Counted from the first letter of the stretch, positions 1 through 13,918 are shown. The stretch is DNA of 64,000 nt from Lophius americanus (GCA_037951165.1 JBBDHG010000126.1:620001-684000); one strand, 5' to 3'. Notes: generated by a model from the sequence alone, not told the origin. Numbers and translations are program-made.

Positions 1-130
1 TATGATTCTTAAATGATACATAATTATTAATTATTAATGTTCAAAACAATGAAAGGATCCAACCAAACGAGAACTTAAATAGAACCAAAGCTAACTGCGA
101 AAACCAAACAGCCATAGCATTAGAACCAAT

Positions 131-252
131 ACCAGGTGAAGTGATGGACATTGATTATTTGGTTGCCATGGTGCCCTGTCAGTTGGTGGGATATATTAGG
201 CAGTAAGTGAACATTTTGTACCGAAGTTGATGTCGTAGAAGCAGGAAAAACA
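131..252 (+). mobile_element. Tc1/mariner transposon terminal fragment
   Basis: From memory of fish Tc1-like elements, this segment follows the element's 5' end. It reads through a GATTATTTGGTTGCCATGGTG-like motif, then GTGGGATATATTAGGCAG, and then the AAGTTGATGT...AGCAGGAAAAA that precedes the transposase start. It is an isolated fragment, and no transposase frame follows; a non-LTR tail begins directly after it. Three other window fragments (10502-10655, 26795-27222, 54305-54392) match other parts of the same kind of element. Confidence 0.6.
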
Positions 253-255
253 ATA

Positions 256-480
256 TAACCTTATTTATAAAGCGTCTTTATAAACAGAGTTTACAAAGTG
301 CTTTGGCGGTACGGCAAAGGCAGTCAAATACAAACGTCGGCAGAAGCACATAAAACAGTGACACACTGACATTAATAGACGAGAGTAAAAACCAAAGAGG
401 AATTTAAGGAAAGAATTAAAAGATTAAAAGATGATAAAAGGCCCATAAAAGACAATTAAAAAATAATCCATAAATAGAAA
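256..480. repeat. Fish non-LTR 3'-tail-like repeat (TTATTTATAAAGCGTC type)
   Basis: The stretch opens with TTATTTATAAAGCGTCTTTA, then ACAGAGTTTACAAAGTGCTTTG, followed by A-rich DNA. This pattern of 'TTTATTTATAAAGCGC...AAAGTGCTT' is common in the 3' ends of fish LINE-like repeats. Related pieces occur at 44267-44300, 53505-53600 and 61363-61430. Assignment to a named family needs a repeat-library search. Confidence 0.4.
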
Positions 481-2790
481 AAAAAGACAACAAAAAGGAT
501 AACGTCACATCAAGCAAGTCTGCACAAGTTTTACGAGTCTCATGGTATGATTATTCTCATTTTTATCATTACTACTACTGTTTATACATTTGAAAATGCA
601 GGAAATAAATAACAACGTATCTTTTTTTTTTAATAAAGATATTAGGTGGAAGAATCTGTCTTTAGAGATAGATAAATCAAACTGAACTTCTCTTTGAACA
701 ACATGAATGGGAGGGAAAGAAGGGGCAGGTATCACTGGGCATCTTTTCAAGAGTTGATAGCCATGTTAAAAGAATTATGAAACTATGACATTATATTAAC
801 ATGTTTGCACCAGTGGAGGAAGAAAGATCCCATACAACCCTGCTGCAGGGGTGTGGACCATTATTTCAATATTGCATTCTTGGATTACATTTAAATGGAA
901 CTTTTAGGATTTTTTTCAAATGAATATACGCAAACATGAACCAATATCCATTAGCCAAACTCTTTTTCATTCAGCTCCTCTGTCTTTGCCATTCAACTGC
1001 TCCCTAATAAAGGATTTATATCAAATCTTTTTTTTAAATCTAACCGTTAACTCAAGTAGTGCGTGTGAGATTCTCCCATTATTTTATCCCTTTACTGTCC
1101 TCACCAAAAAAAAAAGCCCCCCAAAAAATCGATAGACAAATCATTCCTTTGCATATTTTATTTCTGGGGGCATTTATTCATTTAATATCTGAGACAATCT
1201 AAATTTACCAAAGATGACAAATTGCTTGGTCAAGCATGTTTTTAAACAGAAAAAACCCCGGACGTATTAATTTATTTCATGATGAAATTTTGTGAAAAGT
1301 GTCAATAATTATTGTTTACTCATGGCTTAGCAATTACTTTGCATTCAATTGCGTCTAAGGCTTTTGTGTTCCATCTAATCATATAGTGTCGTACTAATGT
1401 TTTAATAAACATGTTGTATGATTTGATGGAGTAACATATCTAATTTGATCAGAACCACGGCTAATCTCAAATTTAGATCATTCGCCTGGAGGTTGTTTAC
1501 AAATCCAGTGTCCATTTCTCAATCTGTCCCCAAACTTCACATTATGAATAAGTCCCAGCATGAAGATATTTAATTCAAATATGATTCTTTTTGGAGGAAA
1601 TGTCCGCAGTTAATACCAAAGAGTGTATTGTCATAAAGAGTTTGCGAAGAACTCTTTTCACTGACATGAATGTGTGTCAGAGATGCAGCAGGCAGATCAA
1701 CGAGTTCAGATGAAACTCAAAAGGTCATTCTCTCCTGCTGAGGGAAGAGGCAGAGATTCAGATCCGACCTGACATCACGCCGTACACCAAAGCCAGGGAG
1801 CACGGGATGAGCCCGTGGTTTTCTCATCTTCATCACCCTCCTCCAGTGGGCTTCCATCAGTGTGTGTTTGTGAACAGAAACAAGGAAAGGTCTTCTCTGT
1901 CCTGCTGATCTCAGAGGCTGACATTCACATCAGACCCGGCATTGAACCGCATAGGAGACTGAGGGAGAAACTGCGTTAAGTATCCCCTCTGATGGATTAC
2001 AAGATCCTCTGCTCAGGACTGCATCACCAGGTCATGAGTTGGTGCCCACAGTTTGAGTACAATAACAGTAGGATATATCTGTCTGCCATGCGTAGAAGGT
2101 AATAATACTCTGCTGTGAAATAACTTGAAGTTCTGTTTTCAAACATATCGTTTTGTTGGACCAACAGTAACGGGTTGTAGGAACCACCTTCCTAAAAGAA
2201 GCTCACGTCATAGAAATCTCACCAAGCGATGACAATTATCAGCTTCCGATTAAATTTCTGTCAATCAGCCTTTTGATTAATTGACTCGCTGTAATCCCCT
2301 TCAGCTCTGGAGGAGATTGAAAATCAAATGTGTCGTCCTCTGATGAGAGTAACATGTTGGATGATTTAAATGAACTCCATCATGCTCAGGAGGATCTCTA
2401 CCTCCTATCCATCCATCTGTGATGGGACTCTTGAGAACAGGCTGAACAGGATTCACTCCGATTTTATACATTTCATCTGGTTAGATTTTATGTGGTATCT
2501 CTCAATTGTTTTATCTTCTCTTATCAAAATATTAACATTTCACATAGACTACTTTGTATATCAGAAGAATGCATTGAGACAGAGTAAGAAGCCACTCCTT
2601 GAAGGATTAAGTATTAAGTATTGAAACAATCTTCACCTTTACGTACCTGGAAAAAACACACAAATGAAGTGCATTCATAATGAAACAAAAAGGGAATCAT
2701 CAGTAAAGCAATACACGTTATAACTACTTTATATTAGACAAATTAAGTGCATCATGGTGTAGCTAACAGACTTGTTTATAATAACTAGCG

Positions 2791-3110
2791 GTGCACCAAT
2801 TGCAAATGTCTTGGCCGATCAAGGATTTTTATGAAGGTGATATCGATTTTGTAGGATTCCGATTTTGTTGAACAACTTTCGGGGTTGTTCCTCAACAGGT
2901 AATTTTGTCCTTACTTCTGGTATAAATTGTGAGCTTTGTGTTTTCGACTATACTTGCTAGATGTTTGGAGCCTTGGTATTTCCTGCTTGGTGTGCGTGTA
3001 TGGTACATGCGTGTAACCAGCACGGAACCGGCTGAGTGCCGCTGCTCAGTGGATCGATGATTTCATCAAACTAGGGATCCTGGCACCTCTGATCATATCT
3101 CTTATAATAT
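2791..3110 (+). mobile_element. hAT-like DNA transposon remnant, copy 1
   Basis: The left part begins GCGGTGCACCAATTGCAA and continues with GGCCGATCAAGGATTTTTA, which resembles the terminal sequence of hAT-type elements in fish ('GGTGCACCGATTGCA...GGCCGAT'). The right part shares a long diverged block with 32195-32725, including GGTTGTTCCTC and CCAGCACGGAACCGGCTGA. No transposase frame remains. The pairing of the two copies is visible directly; the hAT label rests on the terminal motif. Confidence 0.5.
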
Positions 3111-3879
3111 CTGTTGTATAAATAAAACAGTTTTTTCTTATGTGGTTATTGCAAACAGCTGATGCGAAGCATTTTTTGCTAATGTGAATCTTCTAGCTGT
3201 TAAAAGAATTGGATGGCAGGATGCCAGTTTAATTAACCTGATACTCCTAAAACTGCATCGAAACATGTGAATGGAAACACAACTGGTGAGTTGCAACCAG
3301 TTTTACCACAAATTAATTGATGTTTGGGTAATTCAAAATCAAAATTAATCAAAAATCTACATTCAGAACATCTTTAGGTTCATTAATTTGATTGATACTT
3401 CAACTCACTAACTGTCCCTGAATGTATCATGCCCAGTTTTGTGGGTCTACACTGTCCCACCAATCTTAGTAGGTGCATGGACACATGCTTGCAAGACCTG
3501 AGCCAAGTAATAAATCTGAACCAGAGGAGCCTCTATAAAGAAATCTGTGTGTTTGGACACATTTTGGCCAAAGTGAATTGGATAAAGGACAAAAAGAAGT
3601 ACGTAACCATTACAGAAAAAAAACATTCGAGAAAGATTACACCATCAATGTGTTTAATCACTTTCAAATTGCAGGATATTTTGCATGACTCAGAAAAATA
3701 TAACTGGAACTACAAACACCAAAATGTATCCATAGTGCAACTGTCACAAAAAAGAGTATTTACAAATGTAATATGCAAAGGATTTATGAGGATGGAAGAA
3801 AGAACAGTCGTTACATATTATATTTACATACAAATTACTTTAGATCAGGTAGTGGGTTTGAAATGAAGCTGTAGCGGAA

Positions 3880-4480
3880 GTTTGGTCAGGAATCCATATT
3901 ATAGCATGCTTAGGTCCGTTATTATATCCCCGGAATCGTCATTCGTGTAAACGCGATCATTTAAAAACTATTTCATGGATCAATTTCAAATTTTATGTCC
4001 AAATAGACCTTAGAGCAAGGAAAAACCAGAGTGAAGTTAGTTTGTTGTCCATTCATGAGCTTTATCTCCATTATTTTCAGGCCATAATTTTTCAACTTTT
4101 GGTCCAATTTGGTATAAGATTGATGCATATGAATGGACGTGAGACGATCTATCTTATACTAACCATATTTTACTCTTGTACTACATATTTAACTCACCAG
4201 ACAAAGCGTTCTTGTAACGTCTTCCAGTCTTAAGTCAAAAACTGTCAAGGATCTTTTTCCAAACTTAAGTTCATATAAACTTTAGCGCGAGGAAGAACTG
4301 GACTGATTTTGGGAAAGGTTGGTTTTAGATTTCTGACTCTAGAAGGAGCTTTATCCACAAAAGTTTGAGTCCAAATTTGTTCATAATCTATCTATCATAT
4401 ACCTGTATATATAATTTTACACTCATAGATAATATTATACCCACTATGGGGAGATTTTCTATGAAAAATATGAATTGACT
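3880..4480. repeat. Unnamed dispersed repeat, internal part
   Basis: This block shares several diverged segments with 15140-15940, 32760-33075 and 41080-41480. Shared items are a TATATCCCCGGAAT-like motif, 'ttttcaacttttggtccaat' with 'gatgcatatgaatggacg', 'tattttactc...actcaccag', and 'aggaagaactggactgattttggg'. It contains no protein frame of note. The terminal GCTGTCG motif seen in other copies is not evident here, so this may be a truncated copy. Confidence 0.45.
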
Positions 4481-7034
4481 CGAAGATATCCATCTTGTAT
4501 ATTTATTATATTTGACTCTAATGGTTTATATTTTCACCAGTAGGATGAGCTTTTTTGTGTGTGTGTGTGTGTGAGTGTGTCTCAGTCGAGATGTCAGCTG
4601 TTGACATCTGTCCGATAGCTCCATTGTTAGCTCTACATCTTCTATCATGCATTCCCTTACACCTCCCCATCTCCATCATCTTCAGTCTGCGCATTATCAT
4701 CATCTTCACCATCTTTATCATCTCATCACTCTCAGCAGCCAATCAGCATCCACAGAGTCATCAGCCGCCACCGCCACTGGTCTCTAACGTGGATTCATTT
4801 TGCTGCGGCTCAGGGCAGACAAGAAAATCGTACCCTCTGTCTCACTGACTCCTGAGAGTACAATTTTGATTTTCTTGATCATCTCATGCAAACGTAGTTC
4901 AGATCACACCTGACAGATTGGTTAGTCATCAGTCGATGGAATCGGTCGACTGATGTCTGCACCTCTGATTTTATATGAAAGTGTGTGTGCATAAGTTGAC
5001 ACAGAGTATCGTCAGCACTAATTTGGACTGCTGCCCGTCAGAGACATTCTGTGTGTGTGTGTGTGTGTATGCGTGTGTATGTTTGTGGGTGTGGGTGCAT
5101 GTCGTAGGTTGTGCTTGTCAAAGAGGAGGAAACAGCGAGGAGTTGCTGAGTCACCATGGCGACAGGCTGCGCAACCATGGCAGGATTTTATTAACACGTT
5201 AGATGCCGTCGACCTAGAAGGGGAAGCACGTCTGAGTTACAGCTTCGGTGATTCCTTCATGCTTATGGAATGCAGAGATTTCTTTCTGTAATCAACGTTG
5301 GTTGTCAGATCTTTTACCATCAGAACGATTAGAGCTCAGGCTGAAGTCCTCCAGCATTTCTGCAGCCATGGCTATAACTTTCAAAGTGGACACTTGTGAG
5401 CTCTTTAATGGGCTCCCACACACATTTCAGCCGTCCCCATTGTATGCTCCCAGATAAATGAGACCGCTCATAATCTTCTGTATCCACTGGCCTTGCCCTC
5501 ATGGACGTCGACTAACACATAGAGGGAACAGGAAGTGCTCTCTGAACGCACTGATGAAACTAAATAACGATCCACCGTTCAGGCCGCACGACACAATAAT
5601 GTAATTAATTATTTAGAAATCATTTTGGGTGGGACATTAAATTGCATTTACTGTAAAAACCCATTGGAGGCTGTTGTTTCTTTACACATTCAGCAGTTGA
5701 AGACGTGTGTTTGGTCACATGATGAATAAAAGGGTTGAGCTGAGATCTCCTCAGGACAAATGATTGTCTGTACATATTCATGTTTTTTCCTGAGCACATC
5801 TCACAAACTATACATTCTAGTTTCACCAAAAAAAAATTTCACATAATTCATCCATCATATTTCTACTACTGTATCTTTCACATTTAGATTTTTGTACAAA
5901 TCTTTGGTAATCCCTGAAGGTTGGTCACCTTCGTCATTGCTAATATACAGAGCCCCTGACCTCACCTCACCAAGAAAATAAACTATGGAAAAATTATTTC
6001 TCTGCATATTTTATGTTTTTGGGGTATGAATGTAAAATCATAGTCACTGAATTAACCATATGATGAAAAACACTCTCTGGTCTCTGTGGAATAATGTGTT
6101 TTTGAAAAGTTCCTTTAGATAACATTAATTGTGATTTAGCGCAAAGTACAGTAAATAAGCTGGACTTGATATTGACCTGTTGTTTCTAACAGTCAATCTG
6201 GAAGACACCAATACTGGCCGACTATTTAAGCGTGAGTGTTATTTGCATATTTGCATCTTTGTTGACATGTTTTGAGCTAAGAACCAAAGTTTTCTCTTTG
6301 TGTCTTAAAAACATTCTGCTTTCAAACTGCAATGTTTTGAAAATGTTTCTTGTTCATAAGATCCACAAGAAGGACCGGTGTCGGTGTGTGTGTGTATTAA
6401 TACCACTGGAAACTGCTGCTGTATGTTTGTAATGTAAAATCCACCCAATCACTGCATGGTCAATGATTTTATGTTTCCTACTTTACAGCATCTCCATTAT
6501 TTCTGTCCTGGTACTGTTCTCTGCTATGTGGCTATGAATTAATTATTACTTTTGCCAAAGAGAGCTGGAGGGGGTTATGTGATCCGTCCAGGATGGATCT
6601 AGGATTTTTATTTATGAACCCAACTATTGGGTCAACATGGCTTGTTATTCTGGCTCTGATCGGCTTGAGATGACGATGCTGTTGCAGCGAGCGCCCTCAT
6701 TTAATGCACGTATGGTGTTTTGTTTCACTGGAAAACTGCGTCAGCTGTCATTAAGAAACGAGTGAACTTGGTCTAAATAAGTGGCCCAAGCCTTCCTTCA
6801 AACAGCTTTTTATCAGACCTGTGCCGTAGAAGGGACGGTGTTTATGCTGCACAGACAGATATGGTCATGATAGATGAGATATGTGAAGAGACGGCCATGA
6901 TGGAAATAAAAAATAAAAAATATTTATGATTGCTGCCTAAAAACGGACTATTTCTTACTGTGAGAGAAAACAATGTTCACAAATTAAATATGGAAATTTC
7001 CTTTGGGATGAGAAATGCACAAATACATTTGCTC

Positions 7035-7035
<1 letters not shown>

Positions 7036-7105
<70 letters not shown>

Positions 7106-7216
7106 ATCTCTATCTTTCTCTCACTTTCTCTTTCCCTTCCTCTCTCTCTCTCTCTCTCTTTCTCTTTCTCTCTCTCTCTTTCTCTCTCTCTCTCTGCTGT
7201 CTCTGTGTCTCTCTAT
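7036..7216 (+). repeat. (CT)n microsatellite
   Basis: About 160 bases of CT dinucleotide repeat, interrupted by TTTCTC and CTATCT variants. The long Leu/Ser frames that run across it are artefacts of the repeat. Confidence 0.95.
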
Positions 7217-8254
7217 CTACACCTGTGCGTCATCCTCCTTGATGTGGAACTCTAACACCGAAAGCTTGATCAAATTAAGATCTTATGCCAGTGTTCAAGC
7301 TTATATGGGGTTTTTTTTCTGCAAACCGACTGAACTGGCATTTGTCAGGCAAAGGTGGAGAGAGTTGGTTAGCAGGAGCCGATTAGCTCAGCGCCTCCTT
7401 ACTGCCATCCCATCATAACGAGGTGGTCTCTCTCCCTTACGTATGATGTCCTCTACAATATTAAGGAAGTTTCATTCCTTATTTTTTATTTCTATCTTTC
7501 TTCTATTTTAAATTCAATCCATTTAGAATTCAAAGGTCAGATACGCATAACAAGGTTATTATTATCTATAATTTGATAGATAAGATAAATAAAATGATGA
7601 TGTTACAAATTAGGTGAAAAAGTCCCAAATGTCTTTGGTGTCCCATGTTTTTAAAATCGGTTAAGATTTAAAAATCCTCCAGTGTATAGCTGGCTTAACT
7701 GGTTGTTGATTTACATCCATGACGTTCTTCACTGTTTGCCAGCCATTAATGGATATTATGATACTGTTGGACTGAAAGATGTCCACTTTCCATGATATGG
7801 TCCTCATAGAATCTAGCAAAGATGCTATTAAGACCTACACCAGCTCTTAAAGATCAAAATATATGGTGATGATAATGAATTGCCAGCATGGCACCAAAAC
7901 TAAACGAAGAGTTTTGAATGACTGTAGGTTCTTTCATTTTCAGTGACCAAAAAGCCAACGAATGTTGGGAGAACCAGCCCCCCCAGGGCGACCACCCTCT
8001 CCATTCATTGCTGTTACATCATTAGCTGACACTGTATTGTTCATCACAGAACTGGACTGCCCTGCAGCTCGGCTCTTAAGCTTGTACCTAACTGTGGAGC
8101 AGACACAGCTGTCTTTTACTGAGTTATCTGTTGTGTTGCAGGAGCCTGACTTTTCTTATTCACTTTGACCAACGAGGTTTTGTTTTCACCTGTGTCTTAT
8201 TGAATTCCATGTTCAATGTGGTAGAAAGATAAATTTCCACGTAGATCCAGATAA

Positions 8255-8690
8255 TAAGGGTTGGGGGAAAAATCATAATATTGCGATATTAGTAACAAGG
8301 ATAGCAAATATCGATATTTTCTATTTTCTCAGAATTATATAAGCAAGCGTTTTAAGGCCACTAGAGGGTGCTGTAGAGTTTTCTTCCTGGTACGTGCAGG
8401 AAAGATGACGGTCCGTTTTCTTGTTGTTGTTAAAATAAAGATGGAGGCATCGCAGAAGTAAACAAATTAGCACGTTCAGCATTTAAAACAAATATAAGAA
8501 CCTATTTCTGAATCTTTTATTTTCACAAGGAAGGGGCTATCCTAATGTTAAAAAATTGTACTTGCTGATGTTTAAAGATAAGCATTACAAAGTTAAAATA
8601 CTGTACATGCTGGGGCTGGGCGATTAAGCGTAAAAAGATTGCAATCTCGATTTATAAGAGTATGCGATCTCATTTCTGAAGAACAATGAC
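8255..8690. mobile_element. hAT-like remnants (two adjacent ends)
   Basis: Two segments look like hAT terminal regions. One is near 8262 (GGGTTGGGGGAAAAATCATA, then GCGATATTAG and ATCGATATTTTC). The other is near 8611 (GGGGCTGGGCGATTAAGCGT, then GATTGCAATCTCGATTTA). Both motifs are typical of short non-autonomous hAT elements in fish. No transposase frame is visible. Confidence 0.35.
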
Positions 8691-9446
8691 TCTGCAGCAT
8701 TTTGATTCATAACATAAGCTGCAGTTAGATCACATGGCACTGGTGGTGCAGAACCAAAACTGCAGGGCAAAAAAACAAAGTAAGCCAAAAAAAAGCTCAC
8801 ATTCAGGCTTCTGGAAGTTCTGTGGATTCAGAGAAGATGATGAAAGTCAAAAAAGCACATTACGTGCAATGCTTAGCCACTGTAGCAGTAGCCCAGATAT
8901 ATAAAATTCCCTCTAAATGTCCCATTAAAGCGTTCCCTTTGTGTCTCATCGGGGAAGACACGGCCATGTGTAAATCTGTGCACACGTTTATTAAACTTTG
9001 AACACAGTTTCTGTTCCAACTAGCACAGGCAGAAACAGCAGTGGTAGTTTCTTATCACTCTTGAACACCTTCTGCAAGTCACTTTACTTCATCTTTTCTC
9101 TTTCAACCTCTTTATGTCTCTAGTTTAGATGGTTACTTTTTTCATTCTGATTAAAATCATTTGAATGAAGATGAGCATTCATGAGGTGATCATTTCAGTT
9201 TTGTTGTGATGCTTTTAATGAAGATTAAACAGGACAATAATGTGGGATTACCCCGACTTTGGGCACAACAAAGCGGGGGGGAGAGAGGCGTTAACAAGAA
9301 ATTTCCTAAAAGGTTTTTTTCAGCAACAGAATGTTGCAATTCAGTAAGTCATCATGTAAACATTGTTATAGAGCTGATTTATTTGCAGTATAATGAGATG
9401 AGAGGCAATTCATTCCTATGTTTTTTGGGTGATGTTTCATGTTTAT

Positions 9447-9456
9447 ATACACACAA

Positions 9457-9513
<57 letters not shown>

Positions 9514-9548
9514 CAAACACACAAACACACACCTACACACAAACATAC
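9447..9548 (+). repeat. (AC)n microsatellite
   Basis: About 50 uninterrupted bases of AC repeat followed by degenerate ACAAACACACACCTACAC units. Confidence 0.95.
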
Positions 9549-9807
9549 AGTTTTGATAGGACAGTGTTTGAATTCTTTCCAATCTGTGTGTATGAGTGGG
9601 AGTGTGGGTGGGTTTGTATGAGTGTGTGCGAGCTTGGGCGGGAGATGGCCTTGTTCTGGAGGATGAGATGATTATGTAGCAGACGGTTGGGTTCACTGAG
9701 CGAGAGGCGGGTGATGCTGAAGCAGGGGATTGTGGGTACCGAGATAGTCCTTAATCCCTCAAAATGCAACAGCTGTCTAGCTCACAACCTCTCGTCATCG
9801 TCATCAG

Positions 9808-9810
<3 letters not shown>

Positions 9811-9897
<87 letters not shown>

Positions 9898-9910
9898 CAT
9901 ACACACACAT
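9811..9910 (+). repeat. (CT)n-(CA)n compound microsatellite
   Basis: A CT tract of about 75 bases with a few C/T interruptions runs directly into CACACACACA. Confidence 0.95.
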
Positions 9911-10501
9911 GCAGATTTTTAGGCATCAGTAGTTAGATCATAGTTCTTTGGGGTGTAGGTGAGTTCCGTGTTTCTTCCATCATCTTTCATTCCTGTAGCC
10001 CTATTCAAGAAAAGTTCATCTTTTTTCAGAAAGTGAACCGTGTCATAAAGTGACACCTAATACTATTCATAAATTGTTTTTGTTTGTTTCTATAGTTACA
10101 ATCCTAATTGAGGCTCATTCAGGTTTTTGCGTCTGGTCTCAAATTTCTATTGCACACGGCGAACGATGTATAAAGTGAATATATAAAGGTTCGGCTCAGT
10201 GTTTTTAATTGGAAAGGGATGTTCACAGAGTTTGAAGTTGAAAATAAAAGTATGATTTTGTGTTGAATGTGGAAAAAAAGCTTAAAATCTGTTGCAGAAA
10301 GAGACATTTCAACTGTTTCTATGTGATTTGGTTATTGCAAGTTCTTTTTTTGCTTGGGTGAAGTAATTTTTTCTCATAAATATTCTGTCTCTTTAAAATA
10401 ATATGTATGAACTTGCAAAAAATGTTTGTCTCTACACAGAAATACACTTTGTATTCAGAATAATTCAAAGATACATTTGCATAGAATATTGTGCATGTGT
10501 A

Positions 10502-10655
10502 AGGATCTGAGGGATTTTGACAACAGAGACAAACTGTGAACCAGTGAAGGGGACATGAGTGACATTATTGCCATTGGTTTGCAAACGCGAGTCCGTGTGG
10601 GCTGATCCCACAGAAGTTATGAGATCCACAACTTCTGAAAAAGCAAATTCTGGTG
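10502..10655 (+). mobile_element. Tc1/mariner fragment, transposase N-terminal region
   Basis: The segment begins GATCTGAGGGATTTTGACAA and later reads GCTGATCCCACAGAAG and CTGAAAAAGCAAATTCTGG. These blocks are in the order expected for the DNA-binding half of a fish Tc1-like transposase gene, with a deletion between them. The frame is broken and the remnant is non-functional. Confidence 0.5.
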
Positions 10656-12069
10656 TAAGCAAAAGGCAGAAGTGGACGATGGAAAAGAAAGAGCAAATAA
10701 AGCTACGGGATATGATGCTGCAGAATCTGTGGAGGAAAAGGAGAGCTTATGCTGCAGTTAATGTTAGGAAGGTGTGGATCCAAACCTGGATTCAGGTTTG
10801 AAGTATGGGTGCTCATAAGCAAACATGAAGACACAAAGACAGACTACAGGGAGGAGAAGAGACAGACAGAGACAGGAATCATTAGAAACTTTGAAAGCCA
10901 TGGGTGAGCTGTGACAAGAGCGCTGATTCTGTTTTATTCTGCTGTCCTCCTGTTTATTTCACCGCTATCTTTATCCCAAACTCATACACTCATTGTCATG
11001 ATCCAGTTCTTGTTACACCTCTTGGCCATCACCACGAGCAATTACTGATTTTTTCTGGCAATTACTGATCGTACATTGCGAGGATAAAATGAACACATAA
11101 ATACAATCGTTGCCTTAACGTGACATCATCAGACCAGACACTTTAATACTTCAACCAGTTTTTTAGTAGAAATGGGTCTGTTGTGAAAATATGACCAAAA
11201 ATACTGGTTTGGTTTCAACAAGATTGACTGAACAGATAACAATTAACTGATCTCTCATATATGTCAGCACTTTTCAACTAAAATTGAAATATTCGGGTTT
11301 AATTTGATTAACATACATCTATGAATGTCCAAACTTATTTCCAATACTGTTTAAACTACATGATTGTAGCAAAGATTTAACTCAGGTGGATGTTGCTGGA
11401 AAATTGGACCAGAATATCAATTAATCAGTGAGGTATCATGAGGTGTGATATAATCAACAAACAACCGTGTGTTGTCACGACAATAGTTAGTAATCAGAAT
11501 TTCTTTCTCCTGACCAGCTAAGATTTTGACCATAGGTGGCGCAACGATAGAGAAGACTATCTCTGTGTATGAAATGTGGCATCGATTCCTCTCAAGTTCT
11601 CTTTGAATGACAGATTTATTTCCTTCTGAAACTAAGAGCTCCTTTACCCCTGATCGAGCCGCTTCCTCATCGACGTCACATAACCACGATAAAAAAATTC
11701 AAACTGGTACTGTTCCCAGTATTAATGGTGCTTTGCTCACCAAATCTGACACGTGAATCTTCAAAGACCATCAACGCTAAAAATTGCTTTGTCTAAATCT
11801 GGCATGAGATAACTAAAGGTTGACAAAAGTAATAGGATCATGTGACTGAATAGGATAATATGATAATAATTAGGACATTTGGCACAATTCTAACATTAAT
11901 TTAAGAACACTACTGTTAGCCCAAAATCTCCCCAAAATTCTAAAGGCGACAAAGAAGCAAATTCTTGGTCGCTTTTAGAATTAGTTGAGCTGAATGGGTC
12001 TTCATTTTCTTTGTTTTTTTTTCTTTTTTTATTAAGAGCTGTGATATCATTTCAAGTAATATTTCGGAC

Positions 12070-12250
12070 TACCTTGTTGTGCCCTACAGCAAGGGTATAT
12101 CCCTGAAAGCCCCCTACTTCCCCTGTTTTAATCAAGCCCCCTGATTGAACTCCTCAAATGAAATGGGAAGTTGTGTCCAAATACATTTTTCCAAATAACA
12201 AGTTTTGACTAAATCGGACCGTTGAGAAATTTATGGCATAAAAACTTGCA
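12070..12250 (+). repeat. Unnamed dispersed repeat, GCTGTCG-end copy
   Basis: It aligns by eye with 53318-53500. Both have '(T/C)acagcaagggt(a/g)tat...ccctgaaa', then 'cccc...cccctg(c/t)ttt', then 'ccctgat(t/a)gaac...ctcaaat', and finally 'ttttgactaaatcggacc(a)'-like text. It has no coding content. Confidence 0.5.
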
Positions 12251-12703
12251 CTGAGGTCTGTGGAAGGATGTGGAAGGATGTGGGCGGCGTTATATTTTAC
12301 CTTGTAAAACTAACTTCTTCATAGTTTATATAATTTCTTTCTTTATTTCCTTCTTTAATTCATCTTTTAAATTATGTACATATGTTTGATTTTTTCCCCA
12401 GCTAATTATTAAGAATTTATTCCACTTGGCTCGTTGCCTTATTTATTTACTTAATGTTTGATTTATTTGTCTAATTTACTCTGTGCTTGATGTTATTATT
12501 TATTATTTATATAAACAAAAGGTCTTCTGTTGTGGTTAAGAGAGAGAGTCAGAATGAGTGAGAGAAAACTACAACCTGCTCAGAATATTTGGGTTTATGA
12601 AACATTTCCAACGGAGCGATAAATATGGCTCAATAATAAACTAAGAGGTTCGGGGGTTGGGATGGTTATTTTTGTATTCAATAGATGGAATTAGTGAGTG
12701 CAT

Positions 12704-12705
<2 letters not shown>

Positions 12706-12770
<65 letters not shown>
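12706..12770 (+). repeat. (GT)n microsatellite
   Basis: About 64 bases of uninterrupted GT repeat. Confidence 0.97.
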
Positions 12771-12772
<2 letters not shown>

Positions 12773-13918
12773 GGACAATGGCAGCCTGTTTGGAGGATGG
12801 ATGATGGGATAATGAGAGAAAGAGGACAGAAAGAAAGCAGAGTTTGTTCAGTGGTCATGCTGGCACCATTCATGTCTCAGGCTTGTCACCTTCACTAGAT
12901 TTACTAAAACTCAACCTCGAAGTGCATTTTCAGTTGAATGTTGAATCTTTTTATGCACTATATTAAGATTTGGTGAAGGAGTAACTTTGGATTTTTTTAA
13001 AAATCGTGTTTCGGTCTTGGTTGCTTTTTTCCCCCACAAACCACAGTGTCCATTGACGAATGAGACACAGCAGCAGTCAGTTGGCCCTCAGTCCTTTCAA
13101 TGAAGGGCGGCTGCTCCTTTATTGTCTCTAACTGGAGCGCTGCTCCACCGGTCCCGGCTTCAGATCCACAGACCCCCTCGGGTCTTTTCAGCAGACCCCA
13201 GGTTGGGTTTGGTGGCTCTTCTTCACTGAAGCTCTTTTACAACGAGTAGAATACAATGTGAAAAAAACTTTATAGTACATTACAATTCAAAGGTGTACTC
13301 CTGAACAAATAAATATTGTACAAAAAATATACAGTATATATGTTTTTGTGAGTGAGTGTGTGTGGGTTGGGGGGGTTACTAACTGTGCTACCTTTAATGA
13401 AAGGCCGCACAAACGAAGGCTTATAGTTTTATCTTAAGGGGATGGCTTGTTTGGGCAAAAATTAGATTGTATTTCATTCATAAAAGCTGTATCGTTTGTT
13501 TTTTGACCACGTGTCACTAATTAGTGACACAAAGGGTTAACAACTATCACTTCCTGTGTGTAACACCTACCCAACAGCTTGTGAATGTATATCTGGTCTG
13601 GAGTCACATAACTTGTCAATTTGTTTTGATTTTGTCATTTTGTTGTCTAATATTTATATTTCTAATGCACTTACAAAACTTAAAACAAAAATGTAAAGAC
13701 AAAACAAAAAAATTGACAAACTAGTGCCACCTTCCATTTTTTTATTCTAATCTGGGATCTCAGCTCCTCTCTTATGAATCCTGTAAAAGGTGTGAAATGT
13801 TCAGTCAGACACAAATAATAAGTGCGAGGGTCACTGGAAGGAAGACTTTGACAGCCTGTGAAGTGGAGCGGGTAAAAATAGCAACGATAAGAAAGTAAAT
13901 TCTCCTTTTTGTCTCCAG

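Larger units (their letters stand above)
1..13918. other. map4 5' flank or intron 1, no gene seen
   Basis: I see no supportable coding exon in this stretch. The longest frame (145 codons, plus strand 3429-3866) is in AT-rich DNA and resembles no family I know. The stretch holds Tc1/mariner remnants (131-252 and 10502-10655), a non-LTR tail (256-480), hAT-like remnants (2791-3110 and 8255-8690), copies of an unnamed dispersed repeat (3880-4480 and 12070-12250), and CT and CA microsatellites. The non-coding first exon of map4 should lie here or left of the window, because the start-codon exon is preceded by a splice acceptor, but I cannot place it. No CpG-island-like stretch is obvious. Confidence 0.6.

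Noticed and set aside
3429..3866. 145-codon plus-strand frame
   Set aside because: AT-rich intronic or flanking DNA, no recognisable domain, no splice context; most likely chance.
6930..7418. 162-codon Ser/Leu-rich plus-strand frame
   Set aside because: It is a (CT)n microsatellite artefact.
13077..13260. GC-richer patch upstream of the start exon considered as a promoter or 5' UTR exon
   Set aside because: No CpG clustering, TATA/initiator combination or convincing donor was seen.
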